A DNA stretch of 64,000 nucleotides. Origin: Chrysomallon squamiferum (taxonomy: Eukaryota; Mollusca; Gastropoda; Neomphalida; Peltospiridae). Under the pieces are notes generated by a model. It worked only from the letters and a program-made list of their open reading frames with translations, ran no database searches and had not been told where the DNA came from. Below, piece after piece: positions 34,012 through 48,939 of this stretch (the stretch's first letter is position 1; the number at the start of each line of letters is the position of its first letter). Position numbers and translations under genes: made by a program. The stretch covers positions 29,089,438-29,153,437 of the forward strand of contig CM022670.1 in assembly GCA_012295275.1 (NCBI GenBank). The letters are read 5' to 3'.

Positions 34012-35254
34012 GTGATTTTTTTGTAATAACATTGTTTTATAATTTCATTTTTATTTTGTTAGTTCAAACTTTGTTATATATTTGTATTGCTGTGTTCAAA
34101 TGTTATGAATAATTATCAATAATTAAGGAAAATATTGTTCTTATTAGACTGATTCTGGAAAAAGTTATCTTATGAATGGCTGTGAGAGTGATCCAGGAAT
34201 TGTACCACTGGTGAGTATTGTTTTTATTTATCTATGAGATACTTTATTTTACATGTAAAAATCAAAAATAATTATAGCTAACTTAGCTAAATCAGTAAAT
34301 GAAGATTAATCATAAGATACTTTTTTCTTTTCTGTTCAGTTAGTGTCCAACAAGATTAGTTTTGTAAAATATAAATCATTTTTAATATTATTCTGAAATA
34401 AAGATAACTGTATTTGTATCTGTGTAATAACAAGATAAATAATGTTTAATTTATATTTATTTTTGCAGCTAAATCAGAGTCTGTTTAAGCAGATTGGAGA
34501 AAGAACTGCAAAGAAAGAATTTTTCATAACCGTGTCCTATTTGGAGGTTAGTAATATTTTCAGAAGTGTATGCATTTTGCAGGTAATATGTTTCGCACAT
34601 AACTTGTATGATTTTTCATGCATGTTAGGTTGACCAACATTATGTATTTGTTGATAAGGATATCAACAGATATACATTATTATTTAAAAATAATATTTGA
34701 TTCTATAGTTATATGAAATATATAACATTGTTTTAAACTTATTTTTTGATTCTTATCATAAATCTTTCTTTTTTAATGCAACCTTTATTATTTATTCTTT
34801 TATTTATTTAAACATTTAACTGCATACATATTTATCGTTCAAATTATCAAATATGCAAGTCTTCATCTATCTTTCTTATTTGCATGATAACATTTTACTA
34901 TTGATCTGACAAAATGATACAAATAATTGTGTGTGTGTGTGTGTGTGTGTGTGTTTATTTGAGGTTTTTCTTGAAATTTGGGCTGCTATGACTGTAAAAT
35001 ATTTTCAATACTGTTTTCACAGATTCTGGATGAAAAGATGACTGACTTGCTGAATCCACACACTAATCCCATGCAGATCAGACAACATCCTCACAAAGGA
35101 ATGTGAGTAATAAATATTATTTTAACACTTTTGTAAACAGAAATCCATTTACTTGTAAAATACCGTCTGGAAATATTTTATGAAATACATTATGAAATAT
35201 TTTTGTTTTGATTGTATATGCATAAAATTAATATATGTATGTATGTATAGGTAG

Positions 35255-35295
<41 letters not shown>

Positions 35296-38200
35296 TATTA
35301 TATCTGTATATATGTACAGATATTTATGTACATAAGATATAATAAAAAAGAAGTGATAATTAAATTTATTATTGCCTGACTGTAGCAGATGATAACCAAA
35401 TTTTGAAATATTTTATGTTTTTCATTATTATTTGGGAAAAAAACAATCTTTCAAATCTTTTTTTGTTATATTTTGACCAGTTTGTTCTTTTATCATTTTA
35501 CTCTCTCAACATGTATTATTAAATAACTTTGAGCACTTCTGTAATTTAATTTTTTCTAGATATGTTGATGGTTTGTCTGAGATGATTGTCCGGTCTTTGG
35601 ATGACATCACTTTGCTGTATGAACAGGGATCACGAGCTCGAAAGATTGGAGCTACTGATATCAGAGCACACAGAGCCAGGTTCAGTAAATCAGAAACATT
35701 TAGCTTTTTGGTGGTGTTCTAATATTTCAACATGTAAAAACTATATCATTGCTTTAGGAAAGCTTCTGCTTTTCCAAACACTACAGGTTACATTTTTAAA
35801 AAGGAAAATTTGTTTTGTCTGTTAAATGGGGAGTCTCACATACACTTGAGTGGACCAAAGCATTCTGTTAATAGCATCATCAACATTTCCTCCACTGAGC
35901 CATCCACATGTGACTAGGACTTTAATATTAAAATGTAGAAAAAAAATTGTTTAATTGTTTATTTCTTTTATTTTATTATTATTTTCTATGTTGCTGGGAG
36001 CTTTATTATTTTAATTTTCATTAAGCAGTTCAGTTTTATATTATTTAATAATTACTCATAAGCAAGAAATAATGTAAATCTTTTAAGTATAATCTCCTTG
36101 TAAAAAAACCATCAATTCAATAAACACCGTTATTGTATATTTTGGCACAATTTCTGAATTAAACCATTTATTTGCCATTTTCAAAGAGCAATAAACTTGA
36201 ATATAAGTTTTAAAAAAAACAATTTTCATTGATGATACTGTCATTACTATAGATTTAAAAAATAAAATAATCATGTTTTCATTAGGGCTCATTCAGTGTT
36301 CTGCATCAACATAGAACAGAAGGAGAGACAATCAAGTAAAGTAGGGCTGAGATCTACAATATATTTAGTTGATCTTGCAGGTAAATATCATTTTAACTGC
36401 ACTTTACATTAAGAATTGAACTATGTACAATCTGTATCGTTGCTTTAGCAATATGTTATTCATTTTTTTTACAGAGATTAACTAAATAAAAGTAAAAGTT
36501 TATTTGTGAGATTTAGAAAACCTGTGAAGTTCATATATTTTTTTATGAACAATTACTACCATTAATATAAATAATATATAATATAAAATGGTATAAAATA
36601 ATAAATAATAACTTTTGTTATAATTACACCGTATCAATTTTTATATAAATATATCATAATGTAGTAAATTCAGATTAAGAAAACAAAATAAATTTAGGAT
36701 TAAATTCATTATTGTAGAAATCAACACATTTATTGATTATATCAGTTGCCATGTAATTAATTCATGGATCAGAATTCTACTGTTATGTGAATATGCTCAT
36801 TTGTTTCTATTTCTTTTTCTGAACATAGTTATTGTTTAATGTATGATCACATTTGTAATTTATAGACTATACTTATTTATGTACGATGTATTTTTAATGT
36901 ATTGCCATATTTTAATTTATAAACTATGTCTATGTCAATACTTAATGTTTTTAATATATTATCACATTGAAATGTATAGACTATGCTTATTTCTGTACAT
37001 ATAACCATATTGTAATATGCTAATTTATGAATTATTTATTTGTGTGTTTCAGGCACTGATGCTGGTGTCAGCACTGATCCAGATATTGTTGCAGGGTATG
37101 TGAATTATTATACTAACATGTACAAACAGTGGATAATTAAATCCATTAACTCTGTAATATGATATATGTTTATCAAAATGAACAAAAGTACTACATGAAA
37201 AGATCTCTTGCTTTATATTGACAAGTTTTGTCCACTGAATAGAGCTGTAAGTTCCCTTTTCCAGATATTATTAGTATATTATGATGTTATGTTTAGCATC
37301 TGTTAGAAAACAAAACAAACTAAAGATTAAATGAATTATTTTAGAAACCAGACCCACTGAGATTGCCTCTTTCAGATAATATTAGAATAGAATGATATTA
37401 TGTTAAATAAATATCAATGACAAACATATGTTCAGATGAAGGAAGTCAATAAAAATGTTTGTCAACATTAAAAGAAGTAGATTCTCTAACTATTAATTAG
37501 AAAGAGATGTGCAATAGATTAACCATCTCAGATGTCTCCAGTATATGATAAAATGTTAGTTTGAAATTACATAATTTAAATTTGTTATAGTAACAAATTA
37601 TTGTTATTATTATTATTGTTGTTTTTGTTTTTAATTTTAATTTTAATATTAATTTATTTTTAATTATTTTTTTACAGCACGCAAGGATTACTTCATGTTC
37701 TCAGTGCACTTGGTGATTCAAAGAAGAAAGGAAGCCATGTTCCATACAGAGAATCAAAACTTACACGACTTCTTCAGGTCATTATGTCTTTTACTTTACT
37801 TTTATTTATTTGTTTTGTTTGTTTACTTTTTTATTTTTCTGAATTTATCAATTTATTATATTCGTTTGTTTATTTTATTTATTTACTTACATGTTTCTTA
37901 AAAAATACATTTTATTTTCTAATTTTTGAAATATATTCTTTTAATTTTTTATTTAATTTAATTTTATTAAATTTTATTTTAGCTTCAAATATTGATTGAT
38001 TGATTTATTAGAAATTGTTTTTTAAGAATAATTATATTTTATGTTAGGATTCTCTGGGTGGAAATTCTCTGTGTCTGTTCTTTGCACTGATTTCTCCTGT
38101 TGGTAAGTCTGTGTTTATTCTCATAATTAAAAATGATCCATGAAATGTTGATTTAGAAACAAGTGAAAATAATTTATAATAGATTTCTGTTTTGTTTTTT

Positions 38201-41200
38201 TATTATTATTTTTTTGTTGTTGTTGTTGTTGTTGTTATTACTACTATTACTATTATTATTTATTATTATTATTAGAATTGTATCATTATTTATTTCTTTT
38301 TCCTTTTTTTCCTTCTTATACTTTAATGTATAATTAATCTCTTTATTATAATTATTGCAGACACACACATATTTTTATCAACATTATTAAAGAAATTATA
38401 ATGTTTATTTTTCTTTATGTTTTTAGACAAGTCTTATCAAGAAACGCTGACCACTCTGCAGTATGCTACATTTGCCAGATCAGTTAAGAATCATGTGAAA
38501 ATGAATGTGGTAGGTTAAATTCAAATAGGACTGATTACATAATTATGAGAAAAAAAATGTTTATATTTAATCTGGTGAAGTATCAAAATTCAAATTTATG
38601 TTCCTTGTAAAATTACACAATATGATAGGAAAAACAAAACATATTTTTATTACAGTAGATGTAAATGGCATTTCTGGAAACTAATCTGTTCATTTCTTTT
38701 AAATAATGTATTATTTGAAAATAAGTTTCAGACACGTATTAGAAAATATTAAAAATATGTAAAATGTTTCAGAAATAATCTAAAATATCACCATTTGTTT
38801 CATTCTATTTTAAAGTTTAAATTGCTACTTTTTGTTTTTGAGGATGAGATCAATGACATCATATCTGAACTGCGAGTTGAAATCTCAAAGTTACGTGACA
38901 AAATTGCTGCTGCTGCTGAACCCAGCAGAGATGATGTTGGCAAGATGGAAGTGAGCAGTTTTCTTTCCTTTTTTTTCTGTGTAATGAACATAAAATTAAA
39001 CTTCAACTATGTAGGATTAAGTTAAAAGTTACACATTGCCATACAAAAACACTAGATATTGATATGTGTATATAAATCTATCAATCTAACAACAAATTCT
39101 AATTTCATGTAATTTTCTAATCATACAGAGCAACATACTTAAACCAGCACTATATGAAAATAGATTTATTCCTTTTTCATTATTAAATAAAAAATGTATA
39201 AATAGGTTTTCACAGATATTTGAAAATTTTGAATTTCTTTGTTTTAGAATTTTTCTGTGGTTATTTTAGTATTATCTATTGTGTCCAGACATTACTGGCT
39301 ATTTTTAATATAAATATATAGATAGATGTATATAATTTTGTTTTTCCATTTAAGGCACTTGTCCAGGATCTTCAGATCACCAAGAAGCAAACATGGCCAG
39401 AGAAAGAGAGACTTTCTGCTAGGTATGAAGAAGAAAGGAAGATCAATCTTGCTAATAAGGTATAGAACAATGAATTATGAAATCTTGATTTTTTTGGGGA
39501 GGGGGGTGATTGGGAAATTTTCAGATTTTCTTGAAGTAAGCTGAAATAACTTCAAGGATCCTAATGTAAGTATATTTAAAATAATTAAGTTTTATTAATT
39601 TATTTGTCAAAAATAATATATATATTAATATAATAATAATATCATATTTTTTTGTCATTTCGTTTATTTTATAACAAAAGCAATGTAATATAAAATCATT
39701 TGTGTATTTTGTTTTTCCCTATACAATTAACATCTAGTATATGGAAAGAAAAATAATTGTATAATTAGTGCATTAATAATATTAACTGTTAATAAATAAT
39801 CATTTTTAAAATTTAAAAAAAAAACTGCTATTCAGGGAATCCTAGAATGGGTCATTGACAGCATGCAGAAAGGAAACCAAGAACTACAAGAGATGATGAT
39901 GATGCTGCAGAAAGAGAAAGATCAGGTATAAAACTGATAATACACATCGAGTATTCCGTAAACATGTCATATATCTTACTGATGTATACAGTTTCATGAC
40001 TGCTGATGTCATTCACCTTTTTTTGCTTTTTCTTTTTTTAATTTTCTATGATAACCTGGATTTTTTTAATATCTTTATATTTCTTTTAGTCTATTCAATA
40101 ATGTTTGTGTCTGGGTATTCATAACAGGTTTATTTTTCTTTCAGTTTCCTGTTTTCTGTTTTAATGTGAGTAAGTGTTGAGTGTTATATATATATTTTAC
40201 TATATAGAAGTATTATTTAAAAATATATATTAAAGTAAAAAGCTGGTTATATTTATTTAGCTAACTCTGCAGTTTAAGGAGAAGAGAAAGATTGTTGATG
40301 AAATGAAAGAAGAACTTCAGAAGAGGATTGCAGAATATGCCAAACTCACAGAAAAAGGTTTTTGTTTTGATCACTGTGTCAATCAGATAAAAAAAAATCT
40401 TTTATTTTTCTTTTTAAATGTTTACATATTTGCCTGATACTTTAGTTTAATAACTTTTATTTATTTGTTTGTTTGTTTACTTAGAGCACATCTTAAACAT
40501 TTTACATTTCAAGCATTTTAATAATCATCATAATTTTTTTTTTTTTTTACTTTAACATGAACTTGATAGCACATTAAAATATTTTAATTTTATTTTATTA
40601 TTATTATTATTACATTTATTATTATTATTGTTGTTGTTGTTGTTATACTGATTATACTGATTGTAATTAAATTCTTTTCTTAGGAAAGATGTCAGAATCA
40701 GATACTAAATCAAAAGTGAATGCCATCCACGAATTGAAAGAAAAACTGAAACGAGAATCTGAATCACTCAAGCAACTCAAACAACAGCTGAAAGAAATCC
40801 AGGATAAACAGAAAAATGAAAGGGAGGTCAGTCTGTTTGTCAGCATTTTTGTGAGGGAGAAATTTAAAAATCATATAAAGGATTCTTGTTTAATTTTGTT
40901 TAACAGAAATAGAATTATTTTAACAGTACTTTTAATTTAATAAAATTGATTTTGATTTTCAGAATGCAAAATCTCAGATGACAGCTTTGAAAGGCAATGC
41001 AGAGTTGAGACAAAAAGTTGAGGTTTGTATCAAACACTGATTTAATTGGATATAATCGATTTTGTTAATATGAAAAAATAATTCCAGATTTTTATCATCA
41101 TATTCTTAACTTTTAAAATATTCTTAGTACATTTATCATGAAACTTTATAAATATTTTTAAAGAGTCCTTGTCATTTTATTTCAGGAATTTAAAGCATAT

Positions 41201-43857
41201 AATGATGCAATGTTTGTAATTATTTTTATCATCATTATAATCATATCATTATTATTATTTTTAATTTAAATTTGTTTTTAAATTATAATAGAAACACAGT
41301 TACCTTTTAATTAACTCATAGTATTTCATTCTAGCCATATATCAACATAGTCATATTTTATTTTAATACAAATACGTATTATTAGAAAGAAGAACGGCAG
41401 AGGATGGAAGCAGAACACAGACTTCTGATCAGTGAGGAGTTGGAGAAAGTTAAACTGGATGTGGAAAGTGAGAAAGCTGATATTCAGGTACATATTGTTA
41501 TTTTTAATATTAACACATTAAGTGATATTACACGTTGTATGTTCTATTTATTTATTTATGTATTGCCTGTCATGTTTGTGCAGTATATGGTGTAATTAAG
41601 TTCTGTCACGTCTACATAATTTTAGATTATAAGAGATATATTATTGACATATATTATTGATAAATTATTAGCTGCAATTGTTTCTTCTATACAGTGATAG
41701 TATTTAAGACATCAACTATTTTTGTATGTATATTTCATAAATTTTAGTTAAGAGCAGCAGAAGGAAAGCAGTATACAATACAAGAGGGCACTGCTTTGGA
41801 AATGGAATTGGCTGAGCTGAGATCAGATAAATCAGTTGTTACACTTCAAGTTAGTAACATTTTTTATTTTTTGAGTTTCTTCTTTTTTCGATAATTAAAC
41901 AAATAATTGAAGGCACTAATTGTATATTTTTCTATAACAAAAAAAAAATTTCAGATATAATGCAGATCATTTACTGTTATTTCTGTCAGCTGTTGTTTTG
42001 CCAGAGATCAAACTTGATGTAAATGTGCGTAAACTTCACCTGTCCTGCCTAATGTTGTTTTTGTCATAAATTACAGCTGCAGTGTCTGCAGAAAGAGAAA
42101 GATTATGTAACTCAGCAGCTGGAGGATGTTTACAAACTGCATCGAGAAGAGATTGAACTGCAGCAACTACAACACTTCCAGGTAAATGTATTTTTTTCAC
42201 TTTGCAACCTTTTAAATTATTTATTGAATTCACTCTTACAAAATTTAAACCAGAAAAAAAATATATTTAATTAAGTTTAGTTAATTAAATTAAGTGTCTG
42301 CAAAGTGGTCAGTGAATCATTTCTGAAGATCAGAATTGATTTACTTATTGGAATTGTGGAGTAATAAATATACAAATATGTACAGAGGAGTCAGGAAAGA
42401 GTTGAGGATTACATGAAGTCAAAAGAGTTTGGAGATACATGATTCAGTTAAAGTTTTTAGCATGTTTTGTAACCCAAACAACTAAAGTGCTTTAGTTTAT
42501 CTGACTCTAAAGTAGTCTGTGATTTGGTAAAAAAAATTAGCTGTCACATACAGTATCATTTAAGAAAAGAATTACTAGTCTAGTGACATATTTTTGTATA
42601 TTAATGATTAATATGTCGAACACACATTTCACTTTTTTTCCATAAAATATAAGAAAAGAAATGTACTGCTCTCAACCTTTGGTCTTCTTTTAAATTTAAT
42701 CTTAGTTGATTGATTTTAGGGTCATTGAGTTATTTTGTTGTTTTTTTCAGCGGATATGCAATTTATTCCATTATCTAATAATTGTTTATCAAAGAATTTT
42801 AATTTCTTAATTTGAATTTTATAGAGAGATAGATAGGTTTTAAATCTGTTTGTTAAAAACGTAGGTACTGTTTTTGTTTAGACATTCCGCAACTATCGAG
42901 AGATGTTTGAAGAACAGAAAGCTGCAATTGAACAACGATACCGAACTCTTCTTGACAACTGCATCCAGGATGCTGTTTACCTGTCAACCAGGAACAATGA
43001 ACTAGTTCAAGAAAATGAGACACTGAGTCTGCGTATGTTTTTAATTTTACATTTCATTAATCAGTTAATAATTATATATATTTCACATAGTCCACATCAT
43101 GCACATTGCTTATTATTATAATACTTGATTGAATCAGTATAAATATCATCAAATTTATGAAATGAATATTTACAAAAATATATATTATAATTACTAAATA
43201 GCATGAAAATTATAGATGTTTTTTTTTTTCTTACTGTATGTAACTTATAGAAATATAATTAGATTCTAAATGTTCTTATTTTTTTATATTCTTTATTCTT
43301 TAGGGGATTTGTTTTTATTATTTTGGTAACTATTTTATTAAGCCTGTGTAAGTTATTCAATGTTACTGTTTATTAATCAATTAACCATATTTCATACAGT
43401 CATACATATTTTTTTATCATTATCTATGGCAGGATCAGTATAATTTTCATCAAATTTTGGATGTAAGTCATTATGAAAAAAAAAAAAGATATATTAATTG
43501 TCATAAATAATAAATGTTAGGAAATGGTGTATTTTTATTTTTATTTATTTATTGTAAATATTAGAATAACAATAAATATTTCATAATAAATTTAAGATGT
43601 TAATAATGTAATTAGCTTCTAACATTTTGTGTTTCACATAACCAGACCGAGAGAGCATTAGCATTTATAATTATTTTTGTATCATAACGACCACCATTAT
43701 GAATTTATTGTACTCATTTTTTAGAGAAAGAGAATTTAAAACTTATTTCTAAGAAAGAAAAACAAGAAATACTATAAAATTTTATTTTCATTTTATTGCA
43801 GAAATTGCTGAAATGAAAGACACCATCACTAAGCTTGGAGGTCGAATCCCTTCATAA
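31729..43857 (+). CDS. Divergent kinesin with degenerate switch motifs
   Basis: N-terminal-motor kinesin of 699 aa. Exons: 31729-31731 (ATG only), 32959-33087, 33307-33354, 33694-33777, 34148-34210, 34469-34546, 35023-35102, 35560-35679, 36286-36380, 37053-37095, 37678-37777, 38048-38102, 38427-38509, 38843-38950, 39355-39459, 39836-39925, 40261-40357, 40684-40826, 40963-41022, 41386-41487, 41748-41849, 42077-42181, 42882-43032, 43802-43857; every phase matches. The motor spans about 1-327: [11 protein letters not shown]-loop GATDSGKS (87-94), DLAGTD (231-236), [20 protein letters not shown] and [14 protein letters not shown]. The usual switch I NxxSSRSH reads RAHRARAH (197-204). From about 328 to the end the protein is Lys/Glu-rich coiled coil and stops at KLGGRIPS without a recognised cargo domain. 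The subfamily is not assigned; the neck looks closest to kinesin-3 types. Confidence 0.9.
32125..32208. repeat. (CT)n(TA)n microsatellite in kinesin intron 1
   Basis: About 30 CT units followed by about twelve TA units. Confidence 0.95.
34928..34954. repeat. (GT)n microsatellite
   Basis: About thirteen GT units in a kinesin intron. Confidence 0.9.
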
Positions 43858-43907
43858 TGATTTCCATCTCACATTTGCCAGAATAGAAAATAATAATATA
43901 TATGTGT

Positions 43908-43941
<34 letters not shown>

Positions 43942-46900
43942 CAAACATCTGTTATTAATTTGCATTTTCCAGCAGTATCAAATGGAAAAAAATTGTGAAT
44001 ATATGAAAATGCATATCTCATGAAAATCTGTACCAAGAATTCAAAAACTTTAACTGCAGGTCAGTTGATTTTTATGTTCAAGCATTTGTATTTGTTTACA
44101 ATTTTAATATTTACTGTGATATAAACTATTCTGGTGTGGGGGTTTTCATTCTATTTAGTAGCATTTCAAACTTTATTTTTATATTTTGTTATTTTTTATT
44201 TAAAAATGTGATACTATTGTGATAGTTATTTTTTAACTTTTACTGTTTGTGAAGAATCTTTCTAAATGAAATTAAATTATTAATTCTCCTTCATATTATT
44301 ATTATTTTTTAGAAATATTTATTTAAAAAAAAGAATACTAATATGTAAGTTTTTTAAATTACAGTATTCCCGCGTTATTCGCAGGGGTTATGTTCTTTAC
44401 CCCCCCCGCGAATAGCGAAAAAATGCGAATATTGGATGCAGTTTTAAAACGTCTATTATGAGATTATATATGGTACTAAATGCTTCCCAAACACTTTCTA
44501 AAGACACTCTTACTCATTAATACAGTAATAATGTAGTAATATTGCATGCAGTTATGTATTTCACTAATGTAGTAATGATAATGTAAACACATTTTAATTT
44601 TGTACTGAAACAATATTTTAATCAGAAAGAAACGTAAGTACATGAGGACAGTAACACTGCATAGCATAGTTACCCATACAGTATTACTGTACCATAAAGT
44701 CATTTTCTATGCGTACAACATATGTATTAGAATTGACAGAAAGTGGAACAAATTTAAAGGCAAAACAGACAGATAAATACAGTACGCACAGTTCAGGTAA
44801 TAATATGCAATTAAAAACATTATTAATACACGGTCACAAAAAATATGCACTGTACATACAGTGTATGCATTTATAAAAAAAATACGTACTGTATTGCAAT
44901 AATAATTGAAAAAATTTGATATTGTTTGTGCAGTTTACCGAGCATTTGTTTTTATGACGCTAGCCTGGTATACCAGCATACGATGCGATAGGGTTAAGAG
45001 CCTAACCCGCGAATATGCGGGGCCGCGAATGGGGAACCGCGAACAGGTGAGGGTATACTGTATTTAAATAAAATACTTTAGACTATTTTGTAAATAATAA
45101 GTACCAAATTGGAACTTTATTTCCTGTTAAATATTTTTCACTATTTTAAATGAATTTACATTGTATTTTACACAAAGGCATGATTTATTTTATAGGATTT
45201 TTTTTTGTGATTTGCATTCAGTATGCTTATTATTGTTCAATAATTACACCAAACAAAATTACATTTATGCATTATGTAACCGTTTCTCAGTGAATACATT
45301 TGAAATCTATTTTATACACATTTTATATTTTTATTACCAATTTGAAGTAATAAAACAAAAATATTTTATATTACATTATATGATCATTTAACAGTTTACT
45401 GTAGTTATTTTTGTTTTCAACATTATTTAGAAATAATATATTGACAATCTGCATTAAATACACCAAGAATAAAAATGTGATTTGTTAACATCTACATTTG
45501 CTATTATTTTTATTTTTTTTACTAATTTGTATTATCTAATAATTTATTTAACATTCATTTTGAATTATTTGTTTTCCTTTTCATAGAAAATATTTTTCTC
45601 AGATTTATTTTATTTTTATAACCATGTTGTTTTGTTGTCTGTGATGTCAGAAAATACTTCTGAGTTTTGGTGATTTGTATAATTTTTACTTTTGCATTTA
45701 TTAATTAACTAATACTGAATTGTATTTGTCTTTTAATTGTATTTTTAAAATGTAATTAAACTCTTTCAGATCAAGAATTGTTTGGCATTTTTCTTTTAGA
45801 ACTGTTGGTTGCTTTAAATAATCATGTTGGCAGGATTTTTATTATTACTTTTTTTTCTTTTTTTTGGCAGGTGTTGTTTATTTGTTTTAGTGGTGTTTTC
45901 AGTTTCTGTATTTTCTTAGTGATGGTCATTTTAACATTTACAAATACAAAAGCATACTCTTCCGATACATTATTTTATAAATTATAAGGTTGCTTTTTGT
46001 TGTTTTTGTCTTTTTTGGTATAGTTTTATTGCATTATACAAGAACATACAAATGGTAATCTAATACATCTCTCTTGTTTTAAGAGATGAAAAGAATAATA
46101 ACAAACACAAGTACATGATAAACATTCATTGAAATAAAAAAATAATTTGACATATGCCTTCTTGTATATGAGTGTACATTTATGTTGTTTTTTTAACAAC
46201 ACTGAAGACATTTTTTTTACTACAGTACAAGAAAGCATTTCTGAGCTCACAAAATCAAATCATCACAAAAAATTCAAAACTTGGTTAGCTGTCTAAACAA
46301 TCAATCTCAAATACATTAAAATGTAGCACTGGTGGTACAAACAGTCTAAATATAAATATACTTTTAACAACGATTATTTTGTTTCTAAATGAAAATGTAA
46401 GAAATCAAAAGAGTAAGTTGAAAATGACATTTGTGTTTCATTAGAATGATACATCAAGAAATATTACAAATATAAAACAGTACTGTAGTAAAAAGCTAAT
46501 AAAAGAAATAAAGAGTTGATAATCTTTAATCAGTGATTTTTCTTTTCTAAATTCCTATAAATTACAAAACAGCTTCATAATTTAAGGTGAAATGTCAGCA
46601 TCTATACAAATTAAAGCAGATATTATTTTATATTTTTTAAACAAATATTATTAGCAAATATTAATTTCTGATTAATAAAATAACAACTTGGAAATGTATA
46701 ATATGCAAGTCTATTTGTACATACCAACTCAGACATACTTTAAATTACTAAATCAAACAACTCTTGAGCTCACAAAATCAAATCAAAGCTACATAAATTA
46801 ATCAGTCTATTTTCAAAAATATTAAGGGACTAAACATAACACACAACTCAAGAATAAAAGCATTTCATTTTCACAAACCAAAAAGACAAATGAAGAAAAT

Positions 46901-48939
46901 ATGCAGTTTATGTTCACACTCAAATACACACATGCAAATAATTTTAAATGTCATTACATAATAGAAAAATCAGTTACTTTGTCAAACTGTTATAAATGGA
47001 ATACAGAAATTAAGCTACCATATGCACACTGTACATTTTAGTATTATAAACAAAATATGAAAATGTTGCTATTTACAACTTGTGGCAAGTGAGACAGGGA
47101 CACCTGTATTTATCTTAATTGTAATTGAAAAATATTTCAGAAACAGCTGAAATAATTTTTTATCTAGATTTTACAATGTAAATAGTGTGAGGAAAACCCC
47201 AGTTTGTAGAACATTAGTAGATGTTTGTGGTGTAAAGAAAAAAATCTACTGTTCATATACTGGTCTTGCTCTGGTGAAATACTGTTGCCATATTTACAAT
47301 ATTTTTTTTTCCTGTCAGAGACGAAATATACTTTTTAATTACCCAGTGCAAAGTAAGATTAGATTGCTAGTAGTAATATGTGTTTCTATAACCTATGTTT
47401 AAAATGGGAAATTATACATGGACCTACCAAAGATGTCTCTAGAACATCACTTGGGTCACATAGGTTAGATCAATGTGAATATGGATTATACACTAATTTA
47501 TTAATCATCGAAATGTTTCCAATCATATCATACCTAACAGATTAAAAATTATCATGTTTGTTGTATGTGAACAAAAACTTAAGATTGCTTATGTACAAAT
47601 TTAAATCTATTCATCAGTGTGACATGTCACATAGGTACATTAAAAAAAAAGCAATATTCACTACTTTCTACTTATGAAGTGATTGCTATTAATCTGAACC
47701 TAATCAGTACAACATAGAAATTACAACCTCTCTTTTAGACCAACATATTTATATTAAAAATAAAAAACAAACACTAATAAAATTTGAAAAGTTAAATAAA
47801 AAAAATCAAACATGTATATATTTAAAATTAAACTAAACATTAAAAAAATTTAAATTAATAATTACACTATGTTAAAAAATATAAGATTATAAAAAATAAT
47901 AGCAAATTCAAAAAAAAAAAATTAATGACACCAAAAAAAAAAAATATATAATAATAATAAAAAAAAAAAAAATTTAAAAAGAAAAGATATTTAGAAATAT
48001 AATGTTAAAAAATAAATAAAAACTTATAATAATAAATGAAAATATATATATTGTTACCCAAAAATTGTACAGTTAAAACTAATAATAAAATGAAATTGTA
48101 GCAGTATAATCAGACTGGGCTGGGGAAGAGGATGCGATGAAGCCTTATTTGTTTTTTAATAAAATGGTAAATGTACATTGCACATGTGTTTATCAAGACA
48201 TTATCTACAAAAAGTCAAAGTTTATAAAATGGTTAAAAACATATTTCTTGGACAAAGATCCCATGAAGGTGATCTCATCGTTAATATTCTAAAATTGTTG
48301 AAAACATGCAAAGCTCCACTCATCTTCAATACATGAGATGTTCATTGAAAGACAATGGCAGGGAAGTTGTATACATTTATGTAGAACCTGAAAAAAAATA
48401 TATATATATATTAAAATGAATGACTACATAACAAATAAAACACAAGATATTTTTTTACTTAAAAGATATTAGTTACAAAGAATATCTTTTGGTATAATGA
48501 AGACCTGAAAGATGCAATCTTCTCCACGGACTGTTTTTATTAATTAGCACCAAAAAATCAGTTATGGTAAACATACTTTTATGAAGAAAAGTTACTTGGT
48601 AAGCAAGAAATACATAAAACAGCTCAGGAAAGGAAATTTCATACAGAAAAATTGTAAGTTCATGTTTTTAAAGTTTCAGTAAAATGACTATATGAAGTAC
48701 ACATTCATCTGAGACACAGATGTGAACCTGTAGTTACATTTATTCATTTTAAACAGTAAAGTATATCTAATATTGCTGAACATGTACAGAAGTTTTGACA
48801 TGATAATTTTAATATAATGTGATCATATATCATCAAAAATATTTCTCTTAGAACCTTTCAAAATCAATCTTGTATGTATACCTAGTGTTGAAAGTTACAT
48901 ACACTATGAAAATGATACGTAGAAAATTGCTGTGGAAGT
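43858..48939. other. Kinesin 3' side and long AT-rich gap
   Basis: No coding gene is recognised. It contains a Tigger-like MITE at 44.4-45.1 kb. The phrase GAGCTCACAAAATCAAATCA occurs twice (about 46240 and 46775). An A-rich stretch at 47.7-48.1 kb and long AT-rich low-complexity runs follow. The part near 48.9 kb is probably 3' UTR of the minus-strand gene that ends at 48940. Confidence 0.5.
44362..45060. mobile_element. Tigger/pogo-like MITE with TA target duplication
   Basis: Left end CAGTATTCCCGCGTTATTCG; the right end, reverse-complemented, starts CAGTATACCCTCACCTGTTC and then GCGGTTCCCCATTCGCGG. TA dinucleotides flank both ends (44360-44361, 45061-45062). CAGT-starting ends with GCGAATA-type subterminal motifs resemble Tigger/pogo elements of the Tc1/mariner superfamily. 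At about 700 bp with no transposase frame it is non-autonomous. It lies about 0.5 kb past the kinesin stop. Confidence 0.85.
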
